Both the position numbers and the translations under genes were made by a program. Shown piece after piece: positions 32,949 through 39,271 of a stretch of DNA of 49,207 bases. Each line of letters starts with the position of its first letter. The stretch's first letter is position 1. The notes below the pieces were generated by a model, which saw nothing but the letters and a program-made list of their open reading frames with translations, was not told the DNA's origin and searched no databases. Source of the DNA: an uncultured bacterium (lineage in GTDB: Bacteria; Bacillota; Clostridia; Christensenellales; HGM11417); the NCBI GenBank assembly GCA_905215695.1, contig CAJMQN010000013.1, positions 1 through 49,207 on the forward strand. Direction: 5' to 3'.

Positions 32949-33554
32949 CTAAAGAAGTCCGAAGAAGGGACGGAGCACGAGCAGAAACAAAAGAAGTTCC
33001 AAAAGGAGCGCGGCGGCGATGAGCGCGAGATAGACGAGAAAACCTCCGCACAGGAGATGCCAGTCGATAAACCGACACCGACGGAAGTAAAGAGCGCTCG
33101 AGATACAGAACGCCCCGAACAGCACAAGCAGAAAATAATTGAAGAGCACGAAGGGCAGAACAAAGAAGATGCCGGCGATTCCGATAAATACGCCCTTTGT
33201 AAAGAGATTGAACACGAGCACCGCGACCGCAAATCCCCGATAGGCAAAGAACACATAGACCACGGGAATCAGCGTATAGTGCAGGCTCAGCACCCCGAGG
33301 AGGAGCAGAAACAGCCCGAGTCCGAACAGTTCCCGAAAAAAGAGGGAAAACGCCGAGCCCGCGTCGAAGATGATGAGATAGAAGTGAACGACTTTTGTCC
33401 CCTGCAGAATCTCCACGTTGTGAACAAAAAAAATGCTGACCGCAAAGCTGATCAGCATACACACCGACAGACAGAGAATCGTCCGCCGGTTCATTTTGAG
33501 ATTGTCCCAGAGCGTGGTCGAGATCATGTAGTTGTTCTGCCCGAAACGTTTCAT
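32949..33554 (-). CDS. SpoIIM-like polytopic membrane protein
   Basis: A 201-residue, very hydrophobic protein with a short basic N-terminus and about five transmembrane segments. The central pattern (FFRELFGLGLFLLLLG, a proline-containing helix, FxYRGFAV, then a hydrophobic run ending near a basic FRRCRF loop) resembles SpoIIM/DUF95 proteins, which help degrade septal peptidoglycan during engulfment. Identity with Bacillus SpoIIM is low by eye, so this is a family-level guess supported by the neighbouring spoIVB and spo0A-like genes. It starts 51 bases after the spo0A-like stop. Confidence 0.5.
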   Translation of the reverse strand: MKRFGQNNYMISTTLWDNLKMNRRTILCLSVCMLISFAVSIFFVHNVEILQGTKVVHFYLIIFDAGSAFSLFFRELFGLGLFLLLLGVLSLHYTLIPVVYVFFAYRGFAVAVLVFNLFTKGVFIGIAGIFFVLPFVLFNYFLLVLFGAFCISSALYFRRCRFIDWHLLCGGFLVYLALIAAALLLELLLFLLVLRPFFGLL

Positions 33555-33605
33555 ACTATAAGTTATGAAACCGTGGCAAAAATATGCGGATTTTGTCGAA
33601 ATTCC

Positions 33606-33911
33606 CTACATCAGCCACGCCGCAAAGCCTGCCACAAACTCCCGAACGGTCACGTTTCCGTTTTCCTTGACAAGCCGCGACAGAAAATCGTCCTCGCTTC
33701 GGGCAAGCACCGCCCTGTCGATGGCATATTTCATCGCCTTCATGACGCTGTCCGTGCTCCGTCCGTACTTCCCCGCGATGAGCGCGTAGGCGTCAGTGAA
33801 TTTCATTCTGCATCCGCTTTCCGCATAGACCCGGATACAGTCTGACAGGTATTTTGTTCCCGAGGTCTCGGGCGCAAAGCCCATTTCGGTCAGTCGTTTC
33901 GTGATTTCCAT
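33606..33911 (-). CDS. Spo0A C-terminal DNA-binding domain protein lacking a receiver domain
   Basis: A 101-residue protein that aligns over its whole length with the Spo0A effector domain: ITKRLTEMGF near the start, KYLSDCIRVYAE, the recognition region YALIAGKYGRSTDSVMKAMKYAID (helix-turn-helix), and a C-terminal REFVAGFAAWL. The approximately 120-residue phospho-receiver domain of normal Spo0A is absent, and the spoIVB stop lies only 31 bases upstream, so there is no room for it. It sits exactly where full-length spo0A is found in Bacillota. The ATG at 33911 has no Shine-Dalgarno; a promoter at 33918-33946 would make the mRNA leaderless. A TTG at 33938 is an alternative start. Confidence 0.85.
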   Translation of the reverse strand: MEITKRLTEMGFAPETSGTKYLSDCIRVYAESGCRMKFTDAYALIAGKYGRSTDSVMKAMKYAIDRAVLARSEDDFLSRLVKENGNVTVREFVAGFAAWLM

Positions 33912-33917
33912 GTCTTT

Positions 33918-33946
33918 ATTGTACCACAGTTCGGACAAAAAATCAA
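33918..33946 (-). promoter_or_regulatory. Promoter of the receiver-less spo0A gene
   Basis: Minus-strand -35 TTGATT (33941-33946, overlapping the spoIVB stop codon) and -10 TACAAT (33918-33923), spacer 17 bases, with TG-G before the -10 box. The -10 box ends 6 bases before the ATG, so the predicted transcript starts at or next to the start codon. Confidence 0.6.
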
Positions 33947-35088
33947 TTCTGAAGCATCCAGTCGATATACAGTCCGTATCCGCGCAGAGGGTCGTTGATA
34001 AAGACGTGCGTCACACTGCCCACGAGCTTGCCTTTCTGTAAAATCGGACTGCCGCTCATGCCCTGCACGATGCCGCCCGCGCGCTCGATGAGCCGCTTGT
34101 CCGTCACCTTCAGCACCATACTGCGGTCATTGGGGGTCTTCTGCCCGCTGCACTTGACGATTTCAATATCGTAGAGCTCGGGTTCTCCCCCCTCGAGCGT
34201 GGTCAGAATCTGCGCCTTGCCGGGCTTTACGTTCTTCTGCGGGCAGACTTCCACGGGCTCGGGAAAGAGCGGGTTGAGCATCTTTTCCTTGAGGTTGCCA
34301 TATACGCCGAATTTGTTGTTGGCGTAAATCGAGCCGATGACGCCGTCCGTCCGATCGATTCCGCCCTTCAGCTCCCCGGGGCGTCCGCGCTCGCCCTTTA
34401 AAACGTCGCTGATTTTGCACTTATACACGCTTCCCCCCGAAATCTCCATAACGTTCTCGACGTCGGGGTCATAGACCGCGTGCCCGAGAGAGCCGAATTT
34501 CAAATCGGGTGTGATATAGGTCAAAGTGCCGATTCCGAAGGTGTCCTCGCGCACGAGAAGTCCCGCCTTGTACTTCTCCGAAGAGATGTCCAGCGCGGGC
34601 TCTAAAGTTGTCTCAATCGTCTCACCCTTGCGCCGGAGCTGTACGTGCAGAACCTTGCCCGCAAATTCCTCGCGGTTGATGACCTCGGAGAGTTCCTCCG
34701 AAGAGTTGATTTCCACGCCCTCCACCGAAAGCAGGGTATCGCCGTTGATGATGTCCGAATTCTTGACCGTCGAAACCATGCCGTACTTGGTGATGACGTC
34801 GATGCGCCCGATGATGACAAGCCCGCGGTTCTTCAGGGACAGCGTGAGCGGCATTCCCCCCACATACACCGCCTCGTAGCCGTGCCCTGCGGAAGAGGAG
34901 AAATTTCCCGCCGCAACCGTTTCCGCATTTCCGTCGATTCGCTCTTCCGAAAGCAGAGGCTCTTCTTCTGCGGCAAACCCCGCGAACACACTCTGCGCGC
35001 CCCTCTCCGCGCGGACGGCAAAACCGCCCGTCAGAAAACAGACCAGCGCCATGAGCACCCATATCACCTTGCAAGCAGATTTCCGCAT
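33943..35088 (-). CDS. spoIVB: SpoIVB serine peptidase
   Basis: SpoIVB is secreted from the forespore and triggers processing of pro-sigma-K via SpoIVFA. The 381-residue product has an N-terminal membrane/signal segment (about 5-25), a PDZ domain (about 90-160, with NGDTLLSVEGVEI) and an S55 protease domain with the catalytic His in LGHAVYD near 203 and the nucleophile motif GMSGSP near 343-348. The ATG at 35088 is chosen because GAGGAG precedes it; a GTG upstream lacks a ribosome site. It follows recN, as in Bacillus (recN-spoIVB-spo0A). Confidence 0.95.
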   Translation of the reverse strand: MRKSACKVIWVLMALVCFLTGGFAVRAERGAQSVFAGFAAEEEPLLSEERIDGNAETVAAGNFSSSAGHGYEAVYVGGMPLTLSLKNRGLVIIGRIDVITKYGMVSTVKNSDIINGDTLLSVEGVEINSSEELSEVINREEFAGKVLHVQLRRKGETIETTLEPALDISSEKYKAGLLVREDTFGIGTLTYITPDLKFGSLGHAVYDPDVENVMEISGGSVYKCKISDVLKGERGRPGELKGGIDRTDGVIGSIYANNKFGVYGNLKEKMLNPLFPEPVEVCPQKNVKPGKAQILTTLEGGEPELYDIEIVKCSGQKTPNDRSMVLKVTDKRLIERAGGIVQGMSGSPILQKGKLVGSVTHVFINDPLRGYGLYIDWMLQN

Positions 35089-35201
35089 AAAAAAACCACT
35101 CCTCAATCGTCCCGAAGAGAGCGCGTAGCGTCCTCTCTCCAAAGCATTCTTAAGAAGTAGTTTGTTTCGGCGTTTCACTTTTATGCGTAAAAATTATTTT
35201 T

Positions 35202-36905
35202 TCAGGAGATTCCTCTCTTGTAATCCTCTCCCCAAGCGAGGAGTTCCTTGGCGTGGAGTTCGCCGTATTCGTTCTTCTCCACCGCCCCGAGAAGCCGCGC
35301 GACCTCGCGCACGCGCCCGTCCTCCGCGAGCTTGACGACGCCCGTCAGCGTCTTGCCTCCCTCGACACGCTTTTCCACAAAGAAATTCGCGTCCGCAACC
35401 GCGACGATCGCCGCCGTGTGCGTGATGGAGATGACCTGCCGATGTCGGGCGATTTTGGCAATCTTTTTCGCAATCTCCACAGACGCCTCGCCCGAAATGC
35501 CCGCGTCCACCTCGTCGAACACCTGCGTCCCGATGTCGTCGAGATCCGCGGTAATCTGTTTGATGGCGAGCATAAACCTGCTCATTTCCCCCCCGGAGAT
35601 GACCTTTTCGAGGGGCTTTAAGGGCTCGCCCGCGTTCGCGCTGAACAAAAACTGCACGCGGTCGTACCCCTCCGCGCTCACACTCGCCTCGAGCGATTCC
35701 GCATCGGGCGCGTCCGAAAATTCCACCTGAAAGCGCGCATGCTTTAGGGCAAGGCTCTCGAACTCCGCGGAAATCCGCGTCTCAAACTCCTTTGCCGCCG
35801 CTCGGCGCAGGGCGGAGAGCGCGGCGCACACGTCGCCGAGATGTTTGAGAATCCTCGCCTTCTCCGCGTTCAGTTCCGAGATACGCTCGTCCGCATTCTT
35901 CAGTTTTTCATACTCTGTTCGGGTGCGCGCGCAGTACGCGGTGATTTCCGCATAGTCCGCGCCATACTTCTTCTTCAGGGACTTGATTTTGTCCAACCTC
36001 TCGAATACGCGGTCTGCCTCGCTCTCGTCAAAGTCCATCCCCTCGAGTATCCCCGAAAGGCTGTCCGAGATGTCCTCGAGTTCAAACTTGACGGATTCGA
36101 GACGGGGCAGATATTCCTCCAACCGTCCGTCATAGCGCAGGACGCTGTGCAGTTCGGAAAGCGCGCGCCCCGCGCCCTCCGCCGCCCCGATTTCGTTTGC
36201 CGAAAGCGCGTTCACCGCGCCCTTTAACCCCTCCGCAATCTTTTCCGCGTGCGCGAGGACGCTCCGCAGGTTGACGAGCTCTTCCTCCTCGTGCTCGCCG
36301 AGGTTTGCCTCCTCGATTTCACGCACCTGAAAGGCGTACAGGTCCAAGAGCCGCGCGCGTTCCTCGGGGTTTCCGCCCAAAGAGGCGAGCTCCGCGTTGA
36401 CCGCGCGCAGTTCCGAGAGCAGTCCCGCACATTTTTCCTTCTCCTCTTCCACACCTTTCCCCGCGTAGGCGTCCACGAGTTTCAAATGGTTCGCGGTCTT
36501 TAACAGGGAAATGTGTTCGCTCTGTCCGTAGATGTCGCAGAGGTACTGCGTCAGGCTCTTGAGAACGGACAGCGTCGTCGGGCGTCCGTTCAGTTTGATT
36601 TCGCTCCTGCCCGAAACGTTGAGCGTGCGCAGAATGACGAGCTCCTCGTCCTCCTCGAAATCAAGCTCCGCGAGCGCGCGTCTGACGTTTTCATTTGCGG
36701 TAAAGAGCGCCTCGACGCTCATCTGCTCTTCGCCGTACCGAATCAGGGATTTGTCCGCCTTTCCGCCGAGCACGAAGTTTAGAGAATCGATGATAATCGA
36801 TTTGCCCGCGCCGGTCTCGCCGGACAGAATGTTCAAGCCCTCCCCGAGTTCGAGATTCAGCCGCGAGATGATCGCGACGTTTTTGATGTACAGTGACCGC
36901 AGCAT
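35202..36905 (-). CDS. recN: DNA repair protein RecN
   Basis: RecN is an SMC-like ATPase acting early in double-strand break repair. The 567-residue product has Walker A GETGAGKS near residues 29-36, a long central coiled coil (about 155-370) and a C-terminal half with the signature VISGGEMSRFMLAIK near 438-452 and Walker B-type VFDEVDAGISG near 465-475. Length is typical. It follows argR by 39 bases and precedes spoIVB. Confidence 0.96.
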   Translation of the reverse strand: MLRSLYIKNVAIISRLNLELGEGLNILSGETGAGKSIIIDSLNFVLGGKADKSLIRYGEEQMSVEALFTANENVRRALAELDFEEDEELVILRTLNVSGRSEIKLNGRPTTLSVLKSLTQYLCDIYGQSEHISLLKTANHLKLVDAYAGKGVEEEKEKCAGLLSELRAVNAELASLGGNPEERARLLDLYAFQVREIEEANLGEHEEEELVNLRSVLAHAEKIAEGLKGAVNALSANEIGAAEGAGRALSELHSVLRYDGRLEEYLPRLESVKFELEDISDSLSGILEGMDFDESEADRVFERLDKIKSLKKKYGADYAEITAYCARTRTEYEKLKNADERISELNAEKARILKHLGDVCAALSALRRAAAKEFETRISAEFESLALKHARFQVEFSDAPDAESLEASVSAEGYDRVQFLFSANAGEPLKPLEKVISGGEMSRFMLAIKQITADLDDIGTQVFDEVDAGISGEASVEIAKKIAKIARHRQVISITHTAAIVAVADANFFVEKRVEGGKTLTGVVKLAEDGRVREVARLLGAVEKNEYGELHAKELLAWGEDYKRGIS

Positions 36906-36944
36906 ACTTCCCCTCGCAGTTTTTTCGTTCGTTTTCCTTGAATA

Positions 36945-37397
36945 TCAATCCAAAAGCGACTGTAGTTTCTCCCGAACACGCTCCGCCGCGTCCCCCGAGA
37001 CGGCGACGACGAGAATCGTGTCGTCCCCCGCCACCGAGCCCGCGATTTCGGGAATGCTCAATTTATCAATCGCGAGCGCGGCGGTGTTCGCGCTCCCCGA
37101 AATCGTCTTTAAGACGACGATATTCTCCGCGCGCACGATGGAGATCACCGTTTCGCGGAACATATACAGGAACTTCGCGGAAACTTTCTGTTCGCCGTTT
37201 TCGACATAGGCGTACTTATACCTGCCGCTCTCGGTCAGAATTTTGACAAGACCGAGCTCTTTGATGTCCCGGGACACCGTCGCCTGCGTCACCTCGAACT
37301 TCTGCTTGCGGAGCTCCTCGCAGAGTTCTTCCTGCGTGTCGATCTCCCGACGGGAGATGATGTCCAATATTCTCGATTGCCGCAATGATCTCGCCAT
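36945..37397 (-). CDS. argR: Arginine repressor ArgR
   Basis: ArgR/AhrC represses arginine biosynthesis and activates catabolism when arginine is bound. The 150-residue product has an N-terminal winged helix-turn-helix (1-70; SRREIDTQEELCEELRK and TQATVSRDIKELGLVKI) and a C-terminal oligomerisation/arginine-binding domain with SIPEIAGSVAGDDTILV near 118-134, where the GDD aspartates bind arginine. The ATG at 37397 has AGGGGGAA before it, 11 bases after the nadK stop. It lies in the usual position beside recN. Confidence 0.96.
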   Translation of the reverse strand: MARSLRQSRILDIISRREIDTQEELCEELRKQKFEVTQATVSRDIKELGLVKILTESGRYKYAYVENGEQKVSAKFLYMFRETVISIVRAENIVVLKTISGSANTAALAIDKLSIPEIAGSVAGDDTILVVAVSGDAAERVREKLQSLLD

Positions 37398-37408
37398 ATC
37401 TTCCCCCT

Positions 37409-38257
37409 TTAGTCGAACGTACTCCACTTGTTGAGTTTGGTAAACAGTTTTTTATAGAAATTCTTTTCGGTAAAGCGCACGAACCGCGCGCGCTTTTTGT
37501 ACCTCGAAATCTCGAAGTCCGCCTCTCCCTCGACGGTCTCCACCGCCACGCCGTCGCAGACGAGCATCGCGCTCGTGTCGTTGCGCCGGAGGTGCACCCG
37601 AATATGTTTGTCGTCGGGGAGCACGATGGGGCGGTTGTGCAGGGAGTGCGGGCAGATGGGAGTGACCACAATCGCGTTGATTTCGGGGCTCAGAATCGGA
37701 CCGCCCGCCGCGAGCGAATACGCGGTTGAACCCGTCGGGGAACTCACGATGAGTCCGTCCGAAATAAAACGGTCGATGAGGTATCCATCCGCATAGACGT
37801 CGAGTTTGATGACCTTGCCCATCGTATTCGCGTTGTTTTCCCGCGAAAATACGATGTCGTTGAGCGCCATATTCGACCTGCCCCCGGCGTTTACGCACAA
37901 CAGAGTGCGCTCCTCGATCTTGTAATCTCCCGAAAGCAGACGCTCACAGACGTCCTTGACGTCCCCCGCCTCCGCCTCGGTCAGAAATCCGAGGTTGCCG
38001 AGGTTGATGCCGAGCACGGGCAGTTCCCGGTCCACAACCGTCTTGACCGCGTTCAGGAGCGTGCCGTCCCCGCCCAAAACGAGGAGCATATCCACCCCCG
38101 AAAAGTCCGCGGGCACGCGGGAAAGCTCCGGGAAACGAGCGGCGAGAATCTCGTCCGCGAGACATTCGATCCCTCGACTCTTCAAGTAGCTGATAAAGTT
38201 TTCGGTGAACCGGAAATCCTTGTCCTTGTACCGGTTGGACTGTATCGCGACCTTCAT
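37409..38257 (-). CDS. nadK: NAD kinase
   Basis: NadK phosphorylates NAD to NADP. The 282-residue product has the signature GGDGTLLNAV near 62-71, the NDIVFSR motif near 127 and SSPTGSTAYSLAAGGP near 163-178. Two close ATGs are possible (38263 and 38257); the second is preferred because AAGGA lies at a proper distance from it. The gene is preceded by the 38268-38488 promoter-hairpin repeats and is presumably the first gene of nadK-argR-recN. Confidence 0.94.
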   Translation of the reverse strand: MKVAIQSNRYKDKDFRFTENFISYLKSRGIECLADEILAARFPELSRVPADFSGVDMLLVLGGDGTLLNAVKTVVDRELPVLGINLGNLGFLTEAEAGDVKDVCERLLSGDYKIEERTLLCVNAGGRSNMALNDIVFSRENNANTMGKVIKLDVYADGYLIDRFISDGLIVSSPTGSTAYSLAAGGPILSPEINAIVVTPICPHSLHNRPIVLPDDKHIRVHLRRNDTSAMLVCDGVAVETVEGEADFEISRYKKRARFVRFTEKNFYKKLFTKLNKWSTFD

Positions 38258-38267
38258 ATCCATTCCT

Positions 38268-38488
38268 TATTATACCGCAAAAGCCGCTGCCGCGCCCATG
38301 CTGCGCATCGGCGTGCGGTGCTATCCTTCGCTCGAAAACCCTTGCAAGCAAGTTTTCTCTTCTATTATACCGCGAAATTCGCTATCGCGTCAACGCTCCG
38401 CGTTGGCGTTTTGCTTCGCAAAACCTTTTCGCGGTGCAATACTGCGCTCGAAAACCCTTGCAAGCAAGTTTTCTCGCTTGTATTATAC
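38268..38488. repeat. Tandem promoter-hairpin repeat between tlyA and nadK
   Basis: Two related units run 38268-38362 and 38363-38480, each opening with TATTATAC on the plus strand, and a third TATTATAC closes the array at 38481-38488. They share an exact 31-base direct repeat (38329-38359 and 38445-38475) inside a longer 45-base match with four differences. Each unit contains mini-hairpins: 38293-38313 in unit 1; 38388-38408 and 38408-38424 in unit 2. On the minus strand the boundary octamer supplies a TATAAT. See findings for structure and function. Confidence 0.85.
38364..38393 (-). promoter_or_regulatory. Promoter in repeat unit 2, toward nadK
   Basis: Minus-strand -35 TTGACG (38388-38393) and perfect -10 TATAAT (38364-38369) with an 18-base spacer. 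The -35 box lies in one arm of a mini-hairpin, so structure and promoter are superimposed. The corresponding place in unit 1 keeps TATAAT (38269-38274) but has no recognisable -35. Confidence 0.55.
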
Positions 38489-38510
38489 ACGAATTCTCAT
38501 ATTTATTCAA
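38482..38510 (-). promoter_or_regulatory. Upstream promoter of the nadK operon
   Basis: Minus-strand -35 TTGAAT (38505-38510, overlapping the tlyA stop codon) and perfect -10 TATAAT (38482-38487), 17-base spacer, with TG immediately before the -10 box. Its transcript would contain both repeat hairpins in its leader of about 215 bases. Confidence 0.65.
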
Positions 38511-39271
38511 TCGTTTTGCAAAACTTCCCGCAAAAGCGCGCGGTCAAAGGGCTTGTCCTCCTGCCGCGAGAAACAGAGCACATACTCCGAGTTCATCTCC
38601 GGGTCCCGTTTGAACGCCCGCGCGACCCCGCGCACCGAAAACCCCGCGCCCGTCACGAAGTCAAAAATCCGCTCGAGCACTTCGACGCGCACGGCGGGGT
38701 CTCTGACGATTCCGTTCTTGTTGAGGTTCGCCCGTCCCGCCTCGAACTGCGGTTTGACCAATACGACGCACTCCGTCCCCTCTCCGCACAGCGAAAAGAG
38801 CGCGGGCAAAACCAACGTCAGGGAGATAAAACTCACGTCGCAGGTGATGAAGTCGAGGGGCGGAAACATCGCCGGGTGCAGGGTTCTTGCGTTGGTGTTG
38901 TCGAGTACCGTCACCCGCGGGTCTTCCGCAAGCTGCGGCGCGAGCAAATTTTCGCCCACGTCCGTCGCAAACACCCGCGCGGCGCCGTATCGGAGCATAC
39001 AGTCCGTAAAGCCCCCAGTACTCGCCCCGACGTCGAGACAGGTCTTGCCCGAAAGAGAGAGGTTGAAGAGCTTGACCGCGGTCTCAAGCTTATAGCCGCC
39101 GTTGCTGATAAATCCTTCCTCTACGATCTCCACTTCGTCCCGCTCGTCCATATCGAAGGAGGGCTTGACCCGTCTTCCGTTCACGAGCGCGCGCCCCTGT
39201 TCGAGATATTCCGCCGCTTTGTTCCGGGAGGGAAATTTTCCGGTCAGATACAGGAACTTGTCCGCTCTCAC
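38507..39271 (-). CDS. tlyA: TlyA-family rRNA 2'-O-methyltransferase (YqxC)
   Basis: A 254-residue protein with an N-terminal S4 RNA-binding domain (1-60; TGKFPSRNKAAEYLEQG) and an FtsJ/RrmJ methyltransferase domain with the SAM motif CLDVGASTGGFTDCML near 82-97 and CDVSFISL near 150. Members methylate rRNA; some are labelled hemolysins, but no toxin activity is implied here. The start is a GTG at 39271 overlapping the dxs stop (GTGA), with GGGAGG ahead of it. Confidence 0.94.
   Translation of the reverse strand: MRADKFLYLTGKFPSRNKAAEYLEQGRALVNGRRVKPSFDMDERDEVEIVEEGFISNGGYKLETAVKLFNLSLSGKTCLDVGASTGGFTDCMLRYGAARVFATDVGENLLAPQLAEDPRVTVLDNTNARTLHPAMFPPLDFITCDVSFISLTLVLPALFSLCGEGTECVVLVKPQFEAGRANLNKNGIVRDPAVRVEVLERIFDFVTGAGFSVRGVARAFKRDPEMNSEYVLCFSRQEDKPFDRALLREVLQND

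Noticed and set aside
33606..33938. The truncated spo0A as a decayed pseudogene
   Set aside because: The domain is complete from first to last helix, the frame is intact, a promoter is in place, and no receiver-domain remnant lies upstream. Truncation by assembly error cannot be excluded.
38268..38488. A possible CRISPR array, because of the repeated 31-mer
   Set aside because: There are only two copies with unequal, structured and related intervening sequence and no cas genes; it is a duplicated promoter-hairpin element.
38205..39095. Plus-strand frames crossing the nadK-tlyA gap
   Set aside because: They run through the repeat and then antisense to tlyA; no coding signature.
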